Source of the DNA: Boswellia sacra
Lineage: Eukaryota > Streptophyta > Magnoliopsida > Sapindales > Burseraceae
Length of the DNA stretch: 64,000 nucleotides
Assembly (NCBI GenBank): GCA_013180625.2
Contig: SNVD02009648.1
Span: 124,001 to 188,000 of the forward strand
Direction: 5' to 3'
The translations under genes were made by a program, and so were the position numbers. The notes under the pieces are model-generated. The model searched no databases. It was not told the origin of the DNA and saw only the letters and a program-made list of their open reading frames with translations. Below, piece by piece: positions 48,590 through 60,190 of this stretch. Each line of letters opens with the position of its first letter. Positions within the stretch are counted from its first letter, which is position 1.

Positions 48590-49258
48590 ATGTATGTTTC
48601 TCCACTGAGTTCATTCAAATCCAGTCCTGAAAAGGTAAGAAAATTCATTCCTATTTGTTATTTTTATGGTAAAAAGGGACATATCAGACCTAGATGCTTT
48701 AAATTGTTGAATCTTTTGCATCAAAGGTCAAAAAAATTTAAACTGTTATCAAAATCACAACAGCAGTGGGTTAAGAAAGACAAAACAGTATGTCATGTTG
48801 CCTTTACTCTACTTAATCATGCATCTAATGATCTGTGGTATTTTGACGGTGGTTGTTCCAGGCACATGACTTGAAATAAATTGTTTCTAACAGATTTTAA
48901 AGCATGCAGGGATGGAAATGTCACATTTGGAGATGGAGCAACAAGTAAGATCATTGGTAAAGGGACTTTGAATGTCGAAGGCCTACCCAATTTTAGAAAT
49001 GTCCTTTTAGTGGAAGACTTGAAAGCTAATCTTATAAGCATTAGTCAGATTTGTGATAAAAAGTATACTGTTAACTTCACACAAAACAAATGCATGGTCT
49101 TAGATAATTTTGGTAAATGCATTCTAGAAGGTAATAGATCTTTGGATAATTGTTATCTAGTAGAAATTGTATTTCATGCTAGGATTTCGGAGTTAGAATT
49201 GTGGCATCAAAAATTAGGACACTTAAATTACAAAGACTTGGTTAAATTAACTAAGTAA
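48590..49258 (+). pseudogene. Second zinc-knuckle and protease region of copia pol, broken
   Basis: The open frame begins with a degenerate knuckle, CYFYGKKGHIRPRC, in which the second cysteine is Tyr. The protease active-site region reads WYFDGGCSRHMT, so the usual Asp-Ser-Gly triad has Gly in place of Ser. A TGA stop follows at 48872-48874. The frame then continues through the rest of the protease into the start of the integrase zinc finger (LWHQKLGHLNYKDL) and stops at TAA 49256-49258. The changed triad and the stops make an active protease unlikely. Confidence 0.82.
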
Positions 49259-50289
49259 GGTGCTCTAAGAGGAGTTCCTAAACTTGATGACAAAATTGAT
49301 AAAATTTGTGGACCATGTCAAATGGGAAAACAAATCAGAAGTTCACACAAATCAAATCCATATCTTAGTACTTCTAAGATACTTGATTTGTTTCACATAG
49401 ATCTTATGGGTCCTATGCAAATTGAAAGCATTACAGGTAAGAGATATATATTTGTTTGTGTGGATGATTTCTCTAGATACATTTGGATTGATTTTATTAA
49501 AAAAAAAACTAACACTTTTGATGCTTTCAGGAACCTTTGTGTCAAGCTTGAAAATGAGCAAAATAGGAACATCGGAAAAATTGTGAGAATAAGAAGTGAT
49601 CATGGCAAGGAGTTTGAAAATGTTAGCTATGCTGACTTTTGCAAATATCATGGAATTGATCATGAATTTTCAGCTCCTAAAACCCCTGAACAGAATGGCA
49701 TTGTGGAGAGGAAAAATAGAACTCTTCAAGAGATGGCAAGAGTAATGCTTAATAGCAAGAAGTTGACCAAGAGGCTATGGGCTGAAGCAATAAGCACGAC
49801 TTGTTATATTTCAAATAGAGTTTTTCTTAGACCTGGCACTAATCAGACACCTTATGAGATTTTGAAAGGAAGAAAACCTAATTTGAAATATTTTCATATC
49901 TTTGGTTGCAGGTGTTACATCTTAAACGACAAAGAACTGTTAGAAAAATTGGATCCAAGGAGCGATGAATGAGTCTTTGTTGGATATGCACAAAACAGCA
50001 AAGCTTTTCGAGTTTACAATATGAGAACTGAGGCTGTCATGGAATCTGCAAATATAGTATTTGACGATCTTGATGATTGTGCAAAGTACTCACAAGAGGA
50101 AAGGATAACCAGCTTTATAGAAGATTCAAAAAAATTAGATTCAGACAACAAGAAAAAGGAAGATGCTGTTATGAGGAGGAAACAGTTGCTGTTATACTAG
50201 ACGTAACAGTAACATCTGACAACTCAGATTTGAACAGAAGTTCAATCTGGGATGATGAAGAGAGAAAAGATCCACCCACATGGATTTAG
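49259..50289 (+). pseudogene. Integrase region of copia pol, broken
   Basis: The HHCC finger is split by the TAA at 49256-49258, with CGPCQMGK just after it. The catalytic core is readable from 49322: aspartates in DLMGP and RSDHGKEF and the glutamate in EQNGIVERKNRT give the D,D,E set, and the core is intact in sequence. A TGA at 49970-49972 precedes the VFVGYA motif. A frameshift lies between there and about 50200, and a TAG occurs at 50287-50289. Integrase inserts the DNA copy into the chromosome. Confidence 0.85.
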
Positions 50290-50331
50290 AAGGCACATCC
50301 AACAAGTTCTATCATTGGAACACCAGATGGC

Positions 50332-51922
50332 ATGATGAAAACTCGGAGCAAGGTAAGAAATCAGGTAAGGTTTGCATGTTATGTTTCCTTAATTGAGCCA
50401 AAAAATGTGAAAGAAGCTTTAAAAGAAGAGGTATGGATTCAAGCTATGCAAGATGAACTTAATCAGTTTAAAAAAAATGAAGTGTGGGAATTAGTTCCTA
50501 GGCTAGATGGTACAAATGTCATTGGAACTAAATGGACTTTCAAAAATAAAACTGATGAAAGTGGTCAAGTAGTAAGGAATAAAGCTAGGTTAGTTGCACA
50601 AGGCTACACACAAGTTGAAGGCATAGACTTTGATGAGACCTTTGCACCTGTAGCTAGACTTGTGTCAATCAGATTACTACTTGCAATTGCTTGTTTGCTT
50701 GATTTTAAGTTGTATCAAATGGATGTTAAAACTGTATTTTTAAATGGCTATCTCAATGAAGAAGTTTTTGTTGAACAGCCTAAAGGATTTGAAGATCCTA
50801 AACATCCTGATTTTGTGTACAAATTGCACAAAGCTTTGTATGGTTTGAAACAAGCTCCTAGAGCTTGGTATGAAAGGTTGACAAATTTCTTAATCAACAG
50901 AGGTTATAAAATAGGGCAATGATAAGACCTTATTTATCAAACATGCATCAACTTATTTTATTGTTGCTCAAATATATGTTGATGACATTATTTTCGGATC
51001 AACTAACAAAAGCAAAATTAATAAGTTTGTTAAGTTGATACAGGAAGAGTTTGAGATGAGCATGGTAGGAGAATTAAAATTCTTTCTTGGATTGCAGGTT
51101 AAACAAATGAATGATGGGATATTTATATCTCAATCAAAATATGCCAAAAATCTTGTAAAGAAGTTTGGACTTGAGAATTCAAAACCAATGAAAACTTCTA
51201 TCAGTACTAATCTGAAACTTTCGAAGGATAATGCAGGAAAAGATGTTGATGCAAGCTTGTATAGAAGCATTATTGGCAGCCTGTTATACCTCACAGCAAG
51301 CAGACCTGATTTAAGCTTTAGTGTAGGACTTTGTGCAAGGTTTCAAGCAAATCCCAAAGAATCACATCTTACAGCAGCAAAGAGAATCATCAGGTATGTA
51401 CATGGAACATGTGATTATGGAATATGGTTTTCTAAAGATACAAATGATTGTCTTGCAGGATTCAGTGATGCTGATTGGGCAGAAAATGCAGATGACAGAA
51501 AAAGTACTTCGGGAGGATGTTTTTATCTTGGTACTAACTTGGTTTCATGACATAATAAGAAGCAGAATTCAATTTCTTTATCTACAGCTGAAGCCGAATA
51601 CATAGCAGCAGGGAGTTGTTGTACACAACTGTTGTGGATGAAACAAATGTTGAGTGATTATGGTATTGAACAAAAGCCCATTACTGTGTTTTGTGATATT
51701 ACTAGTGCTATAAATATTTCCAAAAATCCTGTTCAGCATTCTAGAACAAAACACATTGATATTAGATATCATTTTATAAGGGAACTAGTAGAATCTAAGG
51801 TGATACACATTGAGCACATCTCCACAGATAAACAATTGGCTGACTTGTTCACTAAGGCATTGGACACAACAAGGTTTAAAAATCTAAGAAAAGCCTTAGG
51901 TATTTGTCAGTTATATGAATGA
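50332..51922 (+). pseudogene. Reverse transcriptase and RNase H region of copia pol, broken
   Basis: The reverse transcriptase begins with [20 protein letters not shown] and contains [16 protein letters not shown], the first catalytic Asp in YQMDVKT, and [12 protein letters not shown]. The frame is lost at about 50915-50922, and the YVDD catalytic motif lies in the next frame (about 50981). RNase H follows with FSDADWAENADDRKSTSG, is broken by TGA at 51548-51550, and resumes with LSTAEAEYIAAG to a normal end, LADLFTKALD and stop near 51922. Motifs are well conserved, so the damage is probably much younger than the lineage. Confidence 0.9.
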
Positions 51923-52760
51923 ATACAGTATTCTGTTATGTTATTCATATCTGTAGTATCATAAATTTCCTTCTAAATTATCATGTTGTGAGTTGTGATA
52001 CAAAAATTGTGTGAATATTTAAATACTAGTTCAATAATGAAAAAATACAAAGAGGGCTACCAGTATATGATGTGTGAAAGCCATCCATTGAGAGTAACTT
52101 TATTGTATCTAAGAAATATGGTGAGGTCACCAACTCAAATGAAAAAAGGCTACCTCTATACATGTGTGAAAGCTACTGTATTATTTAGCAAATTTATATT
52201 GAGACTAACTTTTGTGTGTGTAAGAAGCATACTCAAGTTGTTTACTCAATATACTCAAAATAAAGCTTCAATGTGTGAATCTCTCAAACTCAAAATTATG
52301 CTTTTTAGAATGAGAAATATGATAATTCAGATATTCCTGTTATGATATGGATAACTGTGTTCTGTTACATTTTTCATAATAATGTCCTATGTGCTTATTC
52401 TTAAAAATTAAGTCACTTGTGTGTCCATGTGTCAAATTTTTGCCATGTCAGCATTATGGAATTAAAAGGGAGAAGTATCAATGGCGGGAATCCTTTTTCT
52501 ATCAGTATTCCTTATTTGAATTTAATTCAAATTTGAAATGAAGTGTTTTGAAGGGAGTTATTAAACATTTTTTGGAAAGGAAAGTCATTAATTAATTTTG
52601 TTGAAAATCAAAATTTCCTCAAAAATCAGCCTAGTATATATAACAAATAGTTTGTGGGCTTTTCCTGTTCATGTAATCCCTCTTTCACAACTGCTTCCCT
52701 GTCTCGCATCTCTCTATTTCTGTTCTGAAAAATTTTTTTTGCAGTTTAGAAACCTTAGCT
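51923..52760 (+). other. Copia interval between pol and the third ORF
   Basis: Non-coding in practice. It contains an irregular direct repeat: TGTGTGAAAGC at about 52072 and 52163, and a related TGTGTGAATC at about 52273, with ATTGAGA...AACTTT after the first two. Such a stretch may hold the leader of a downstream transcript, but nothing shows a promoter or splice site for certain. Confidence 0.45.
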
Positions 52761-54575
52761 ATGGCATCTTCGAACTCAATAGCCAGTGATTCGTCTTCAA
52801 GCGGTTCCAGTCATGACAGTAGTACAGTAGCCAGTCACTTCCTATGTAACACAGACAAGCAAAGACAGCAGTTAACCCAGCCATGAGTGAGGACGAACAA
52901 GTGCCAGTGAAGAGAATCAAAGAAAAGATCAAGCCAAAATACGACAAATTTCTCACGGCTGCAATCAAACAGAAGTTTGACAAGATCACTTCACAAAGGA
53001 AGCTTCAGTTAGAACGACCTGTGAAACTCTCGGACTTCAACTCCTATGATGTCAGTGAGATGATAGAGTCCAATTACTGGACTTGAACGGTATCAAATTT
53101 TCTTCCTCCTGTTAAAACCTTGATTCAGGAATTATATGCTAACATATCAAGCACCATGATGATCCTAAGAGTGTTCATTATCATAGAGTCTACTGTCAGG
53201 GGAAGTTTGTGAAGTTTTCTCCCAATGTCATAAACTCTTTTATGGACATTCCAATAGGAAGCATGCTTTCTTTAGATGAAGAGTTTAACATGGCTGATAT
53301 AATCAAGGAAGTTACTGGTCGAACAGATATCGAATGGAAATCTAGAGATGGTCTTGACCAGAAATACCTTAAGAAAAAATACCGAGTGTTACACAAAATC
53401 GCTCAATTTAATTTGTTCCCTTCTTCCCATCAAAATTAGGTTCGGGAAGATAGATTGAAACTCATCTTTTGTTTAGGAACTAATAGGCCAGTGAATTTTG
53501 GACTTTTAGCTTACAGAATGATTGTTCCCTTGTTTGATACAAGGCATCCTTGCTCAGAACAATGTTCCTGTAAGTTCTAGTGAACAAACTGAGATTCTTT
53601 CTAAGTCAATTACCAAGGGTTTCCTTTAGAGGTTGCATGATCAAACTGATCTACCTGCACCTGAACCTAAACCCACATGAGTCAGGAAGAATCAATTAAA
53701 ATTTGTTGAGGAAAAACTTGGATTAATCAATATTGCTTTGACAAAAATTTTGCAGGATTTAAAGGATATTAAACATAAGCAATCTGTGTTGGAAAGTTAG
53801 TTTCTTGGACAGTCTCAGTCCACAGCACCCCACACTATGGCATCTGAACCAGAACCTGTGCCTGTGGTACCAGAATCACCAGCTGCTGATATTTCTGAAA
53901 CCATTGCACCACCATCTGAGCACATAGCTCCAAGTCCATCAAGTCCAGCTGCACAGCCTACTGTTAAGAAAGAAAAAACAGTAGCGCAGAAGCGAAAAGA
54001 AAAAATCCAACAAGGCCACTGTCAAGGGAAGTATCCGAAAGGGAAAGAAGAAACTGAAAATGGTGAAGAATTCATCTGGTCAGAAGAAGTCGAAATCAGA
54101 AAAATCTTCTCCCACTTTGCAAGATGAGTCTGATTCAGATGAACTAACAAAAATAGATTCTGGAATGAAACAACCTTCACCATCTGCTAAGAAAGAATCC
54201 CTGGACATTCCTGCACCTGCAGCAGCTGAAGAAGTACCTCCTCCACCATCACCCTTTCTGCCAGCACCTGAGTTACCAGTTCCATCTTCACAACCGCCTG
54301 CTCCAACTACTGAAACAAGTGCAGAAAGAATTGAAAGAGAGATACGCAGAGTAGTTGCTAAAGTTATAGCCACTTCCTCGGAAACAAAAAAAGTTCCTCC
54401 AGCACCAGCTCCTACTGCACAACCAGCCCCAGTTGCAGCTCCAACAGAGCCAGCCCCATTTGATCAGCAAACCTTTACTCCAAAACGCAGGGTTAAACAT
54501 GTGGCTCGCAAATCTGTCAAACGCCTTGGCAGCTCTACCTCACCACCAGTCAGGAAGTCCCCCAGACTTGGTTAG
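52761..54575 (+). pseudogene. Third ORF of the copia element (env-like position), decayed
   Basis: The region lies after pol and before the 3' LTR, on the same strand. It starts MASSNSIASDSSSSGSSHD at 52761 and changes frame at an ATGA overlap (52883-52886) into a basic segment (KRIKEKIKPKYDKF). It then reads in other frames as a domain with FSPNVINSFMDIPIGS and LHKIAQFNLFPSSHQN. This resembles the domain called putative plant transposon protein that is often found in plant LTR elements. The last part (53837-54575) is Pro/Ala/Glu-rich and ends KSPRLG. There is no clear signal peptide or strong membrane segment, so an envelope role is not supported. Several frameshifts are present. Confidence 0.65.
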
Positions 54576-55160
54576 ATTTTGGCCACTTGTGCTGAAATCA
54601 AGGGGGAGAAGATCACATCAAGAGGGAGAGAAAATTCAATGAATTTACCTTGGCTGGTGGCTGACATTCCATGACTTTCTATTTTAACTACTTTTATTTG
54701 CTGTTGAACTACTTGTTTTTATTCTGTTCTGAACTACTTTTGTTTATTTTTTTTGTTTTATTTTCTCAGCTTACTAATTTTGTTGTGTTACTTGTTTCTC
54801 AAAAGGAACAAGTAAGAAGTGAGGGGGAGAATGACTCTGTTATCTATTTTGTGAACTTGCATGACTTCTTGCATTATCTACATCAGTACAGTGAATGAAT
54901 GCTGTAGATGATTTTGACTGCAGTTGTGTTTAACATACATTTTCATTTGTTTTGCAGTCTGTGTATGTACTAGTGACACTTCACTTGGTACTATATTTTG
55001 TCATATATCTCATGACAATGTGCTGTTATGTGATTCACAATAGCTTTCTGATTATTTATTTGCTTGGGTTATTTGTCTTACAATTCATGATATTTTTCAG
55101 TGATAACTAGTTTATTATGTGTTGTTATTAGAAACAGTTAAGTGCTTTCATCACAAGTTG

Positions 55161-55176
55161 CCAAAAAGGGAGAGAT
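55161..55176 (+). other. Polypurine tract
   Basis: CCAAAAAGGGAGAGAT lies directly before the 3' LTR. It is the plus-strand primer site, and its form is very close to that of known Sireviruses. Confidence 0.9.
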
Positions 55177-56073
55177 TGTTGGTGTTAACGTCAAACATGT
55201 GACATACACATGTTCAAAATTTTGGTTAACTTGTGATAAAAGTAATTAAAGTGTTTTATTCCTATTTTACTGTTTCTAGCTAATTATTATAAGAAGTATT
55301 TTGATAATTATCTCTCTCTTGATCAGGATAATATTTTGTATCCTAATAAAAATAGGAAGATAGTTAATATATCCTTATTACTTTAGGAGATTAACTGTAA
55401 AGTATTTTCCTATTTTGTTTTATCATAATCCCAATGTGATCTTGATTGAGATCCTTACAGGATTTTTAGGAAGATTGTATCAAGATCTCTCAATATATAT
55501 TGATGTATGAAAAAGTCGAAAGCAAGCATTGAGTGAGAGAGTCTTTGGTGCAAGAGAGATTGTTGATTGTTCATCACGGCATTCCATGACTTTATAATTG
55601 CAAAGCTTTGACGCCAAGGGATGTCTTTATGTCTTTGATTCATTGAGTCTTTGTTTTTCATGTATGATAGTTAAAAATCGTACATGAATTGTTGCTTACG
55701 TCTGAGTGAATTAGTAAACACTTGAGATAACTTGAGGGTTGAGTGTTTAAGTAATTCTGCATTAGACATCGAGTGTTATGCATAACTTAACAGTGTTCTG
55801 TTAAGTTATTTGTGATAGAGAGTGAGCAGTGTCACTAGTGTTTAGGATCTTTGCGAAGATTTTGTTTGTAAAAGATTAGGTCTATGCGTGAGAGTGAGTC
55901 AGCACTGTAAAAGGTCCTAAAGATTGTACAAACAAGAACATAGTGAATTACAGCTCTATAGCTGTCCGTGGATGTAGGTTTTTATAACCGAATCATGTAA
56001 AAATCCTCCTGTGCCAATTTACATTACAGTTTACTGTTATATTTCTTATAACTGCATACCTCCAGAATTTTTA
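55177..56073 (+). repeat. 3' LTR of the copia element
   Basis: Starts TGTTGGTGTTAACGTC and ends CCAGAATTTTTA. The terminal CA is changed to TA. About 897 bp, matching the 5' LTR throughout with scattered substitutions and short indels. Confidence 0.96.
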
Positions 56074-56224
56074 ATATATGTGTGTGTGTAGTTAGGGTAA
56101 CATTTAGAAGTCTTACCTTAAGAAATAAAATAATAATAATAAGCTATGTTATATACAAAACAAAAGCAATCGAGTTTTGAGCAAGTTGAAGCTATAAATA
56201 AACAAATAATCTAAATTTGCAATA

Positions 56225-57215
56225 GGCCAACCTCTTAGTTATTTGTCTTCTTGGGCATTGTTTGCATTATCCCATCACTTTTTCTTTCTTATATGGTATT
56301 TTGTAGATAAAGTCTATCTTGGTAGAGTCTTTCCTAATTATGCTCTCCTTAGTGATGATATTGTCATCGGGGATCCCCGTGTAGCAAATATTACAAGGAG
56401 TTTATGCCCTTGTTAGGAGTAGATATTTTGCTTCTGAAATCTCTGACTTCTGATTAGAAGGTCTTAAGTTCACGAAGAAATTTCGATTTTGGGATCGAGA
56501 TCTGTCGCCCATTAAAGGTTTACCTTTAAAATTAAAGGAAGTTTCCCATAGTATGACTTGGAACACTGTATGTTAGAGCACGTGTCTTACTTGTTTTCGT
56601 ACTTCTTTTCATATGAGAGGTGCAAGATACAAAAGATATTCTTCTCTCCGGGAACATATTAACCCTAACTATAAATGACATTGGTCCGCTACATTCTTCT
56701 AACATACTTATTCGGGGGGGATTATTCCTTTACTGTTCGAAATTTTGGTTGGCTTTTCAAAAAATAAAGATGTTAGCCCGTACCAAATGGGAAAGGTAAG
56801 GTTTATGCTTTTGAAGTCCTGTTCTGAGGATTGTGATTATTTAGAACTAGTAGGTAATAGCCTTTTAAACCAGTATAGTGATGACGTGACTATGCTAGCT
56901 GAGGCATTAATGCTTCAGTATTGGCTTCAGTCATGTCTATCGTATTCTTAATGACATATTCAAGCTAGTTATTCTTACTTTATCAAGGTTGGTGATCTTT
57001 TGGATCCTACTGCCATTGTATTTAGACCAAACCAGCTTTTATCAAAATCTTTGAAATATGGTCATATGTTCCAGTGTCATGATTTAATTCGAAGTAAACA
57101 GGCACCTCTGCCTTTGGAGGCATTGGAAGTGCATCATAAGATCATAGTTGTTACAACGCGGCTGTGGCTAAAATTTGACCAGTGGTTAGGTGGGATAATA
57201 ACGACCGAAGGTTGA
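56225..57215 (+). pseudogene. Endogenous mitovirus-like RNA polymerase fossil
   Basis: The sequence opens at polymerase motif B (GQPLSYLSSWALFALSHH) and continues in the same frame to motif C, read as YALLSDDIVIGD (about 56338-56373). The motif C context LLxDDIVIGD is typical of mitoviruses, a group of capsidless RNA viruses of mitochondria in fungi and plants. The usual Gly before Asp-Asp is Ser. A one-base loss follows at about 56385. Downstream parts in other frames still resemble the polymerase C-terminal half (LLGVDILLLKSL, then KFRFWDRDLSPI at about 56470-56510, and a basic MRGARYKRYSSL stretch). At least two stop codons and two frame changes are seen. The N-terminal half is absent. Identity of 56745-57215 is weaker. 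It is non-functional. Plant nuclear and mitochondrial copies of mitovirus genes are known. Confidence 0.72.
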
Positions 57216-57659
57216 TGCACCAGTGGCTCCCAAGGTTATAATAAAATAAGGCCTTGATTGCCATTTCTCTACAGATATGTAGCTGCCTGAGCACCTTTTC
57301 ATAGCATCAATTATACCGGACCTAATAACTACTAAGTAAGGGGAGGGGTACCTGTGCTGGGTAATAGTATCGGTATCTGATTAACCAGTCAGAGCTGGTA
57401 CAAGAAAAATATTCAAATTCATGGTCTTGCTCCTTTTATTATATTATAATAATTACAATAATATAGTATAGTAAGAGAAGGCTTTGTGCACTACACGGTA
57501 CCACAACTTACCTATTGAGGTCTTTAATTAAAAAAAAAAAAAACCTTGTTTATACAAGAACATCGCTGGCTCATGAACCCACAGCTTCACCAGAAGCGAC
57601 GAGTCATCTTTTTTCCTCTGCCAAACGATGCTTAGCCAAAAGCGATGAAAGAGAGGCTA
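57216..57659. other. Spacer of unknown origin after the mitovirus fossil
   Basis: No gene recognised. It includes a purine-rich stretch AGTAAGGGGAGGGGTACC (about 57334) and a poly-A run near 57530. It could be further viral or mitochondrial DNA, or the diverged edge of the copia remnant that follows. Confidence 0.35.
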
Positions 57660-58576
57660 GGGAACTCACTCCTAATAACCCTTTCTACTAACCCCAATAC
57701 ATCTTTCTTTCCTAAGCTATTCACTGACACTCACACCCACGCCTCCAAGAAGTATTTTAATCATCTTATTATAGAAGAATTTACCTATAGCTAAACTTGA
57801 GATGCTTCAAGTGGTGCACTTGTAACCAAGGAGTAGATTCCTTTACATAGGCCCTCAAGTCCCTTTAATTGTAACTAAGCAATGTCGGACTAATGCTTAT
57901 ATATAGCTTTCCAAGTCTTCTCCTTATCTTTACCTTATTTGCAATAGCAATCCTCTTCCATTCCTAGTTGATTTAGGATTTTCCTAATTCCAATAAGATT
58001 CTTTCCTTATCAAGACTTTAAGAATATCTTTTAGGACTTTTAGGAATACCCCTTTTATTTAGCCAATATCCTAGCAAATCTTCACCTTGGCTAAAAAAAA
58101 AAAACCTTAACACTGTATCTTACCAGCAGTCATAATTCTCAAATCAGAGAATTGCCATACTCCACCATAAAATACCTACATAAAACAAACCCATTCTAAG
58201 ATTTTATATCGGCTACATGCCGAAAAACCTGTTGAAAACTTATGATGCAACCCTCATGTTTGACTTTTTTGGGAGTTTCTCAGCTACTGACATACTTTCC
58301 CCCACACACCTGTATCAAGGCCAAGCCGATGCTTGTGCATAAATTCATGGACCCGCTAGTGGTAACGTATCATTTTTTATGTAGACAGTGAGTGTATATC
58401 TATATTTGCGGTAGCCACATGTCATTATACATATCCTTATTAGAGAACAAGATCATCTTTCATAGCATAGGGAGACACACTGTTAGTGGAAATATCTATA
58501 TTTCCTTTAGAGTTACTAGCCGAATCTTCTCCACCATTTGGACAATTCTTTTAAGATCCCCAGATTGTGTACCTTT

Positions 58577-59272
58577 CTAGCATACTACTTCCTTCTTCTT
58601 GGAGTTCTTCTTCTTCCTATTTGCGGTAGCCACGTGTGCTAAATTCTCAAAAAGAGAATAATTTCCATGAGTCAACCTTTTCTCTTCATATAAAAGTCTA
58701 CTCGTAACTTTAGAGAGATTCACTTCTTTATTCTCATGTAGCAAGATAGGCTTTATATGTTCATAAGTAGATGAAAGAAACAAATGAGCCTTAGAGCTCT
58801 ATCCTCCTCCTCAATTCTAACTCCAATTGCCTCTAATTTTGAAACAATGCCATTAAGAATACTTTGATGATCCGAGATTTTTGTACCTTCATTCATACGT
58901 AGTGTATGAAATTGTTCGTTAAGGTATACTGGATTTATGACACCTTTCACTTGATACAGTGCTTCAAGTTTCTCCCAAATGTCCTTGCTGCAGAACATTC
59001 CCTTCACACTTGCTAGAACTTTTTTAGCCAAACGCAAGCATATTGTACTTGCAGCTCTCAAGACAAGGTATTCCCAATCTTTATTACTTATCTTGGATTT
59101 CGCTAGATTTACTAGCTGTACTACTTGAAACAGGGCTTGGTTTCCATTTCAAAACCTTGTATAAGCCATTTTGAATTAGAATATCTTTGGCTTGTACTTG
59201 CCATAATCCCAAATTCATTCTTCTATCAAATTTCTCTATATCAGCATTGAACGTAGACATTACATTTTGCAC
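58577..59272 (-). pseudogene. Copia gag fragment (UBN2 type), frameshifted
   Basis: Three overlapping frames on the minus strand read as one gag: NADIEKFDRRMNLGLWQVQA (start about 59272), then SKDIWEKLEALYQ, FHTLRMNEGTKISDHQSI and IEEEDRALRLICF, then a basic KKKNSKKKEVVC stretch where the zinc knuckle should begin. Frame changes occur near 59070 and near 58770. The protein is typical copia gag, but no polymerase follows. Confidence 0.85.
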
Positions 59273-59754
59273 TTCTAGTCTTGCTCTTGGTACACTTCTA
59301 ATCTTGGTGAATTTATTATAGATGAATATTACTCCCTAAATAAACTCTCAAGAAAGACTAGAGGGGCAAAATGGTCCCACTTAAAACCCAGCCTCCTTAG
59401 ACAATAAGTCTTTTTGACAAAGCTTACTAAGACTGTAGCCGTTCAACTACCATACCAAAATGCCTATACATTACCAAGAACCTAAGCAAGACCTCCAATA
59501 TTTCACTACAAACCTTAGCTCTAATACTACTTGTTATAAAATCAAGATGAATAATAGAGAAATAAGGATAGTAAAATAATAAAAACACAAGATTTTACAT
59601 GAAAAACTCTAAAATCGGAGAAAAAACCATGGACAGTCAGAAACAAAATTTCACTATGTGAAAAATATTACAATCATATAGGATTTCAACTTAGTCCTAA
59701 TAATTCTTCCCAATAACCTTAATGCACACTTTCCCATTCTATCTCAGTTACTTA

Positions 59755-60190
59755 GGGCCTATTTATTTCGACTTCTTCAAGTAGAGCTTATTAAAATAGA
59801 TTTTTTTTGGAATAGAGCATTCTAAAAGCAGAGCTTTTATTAAAAAGTTATTGATTATTTGATAGGATAAATATAGAAGCACTTATTATAATTAAATTAC
59901 TGAAATAATTTTTTTTAATTAAGGAAAGAATAGAGTAAATTATTTAAAATTAAATAAAGGTATCTTTATATTTTAAAGCTTTAAGCTTTTAAAAAACTAA
60001 AAAAGAGCTTCCCAAAATGCTCAAATTTAGGCTTCTTCTAAAAAACATAAAATAGCTTGTTGATCTCTATAAGCTTTACTTAGATGGCAACCAAATAACA
60101 CACAAATAACACAAAAATAAAGTTAAAAGAGCTTTTTTATTAAAAAAAAAAAAACTCTTTTGACCAGCAGAGAAACTCAAATAATCGCGC
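59755..60190. mobile_element. MITE-like insertion within the right LTR
   Basis: Aligning the two LTRs shows about 0.4 kb present only in the right one. It begins GGGCCTATTTATTTCGAC and ends near AAACTCAAATAATCGCGC, whose complement weakly resembles the start. The interior is AT-rich with repeated AGAGCTTTTTTATT-like words and no ORF. The form recalls hAT-type MITEs. No clear 8-bp duplication was found, so the class is uncertain. Confidence 0.55.

Larger units (their letters stand above)
46075..56073 (+). mobile_element. Full-length Ty1/copia retrotransposon, Sirevirus-like, inactive
   Basis: The 10.0-kb element is flanked by the target duplication ATATA (46070-46074 and 56074-56078). It has two direct LTRs of about 895 bp, a Met-tRNA primer site and a polypurine tract CCAAAAAGGGAGAGAT. 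The gene order is gag, protease, integrase, reverse transcriptase, RNase H, which defines copia. Three traits suggest the Sirevirus lineage: great length, a gag with a long coiled coil and two zinc-knuckle regions, and an extra ORF region after pol. It is broken by several stop codons and frameshifts (see the parts), so it cannot move by itself. LTR differences are several dozen by eye, so insertion is not recent. It lies between the two LEA paralogues. Confidence 0.95.

Noticed and set aside
51995..52345. 116-codon open frame after RNase H as a possible extra copia gene
   Set aside because: No motif; the region consists of imperfect repeats and is more likely a leader or spacer of the element.
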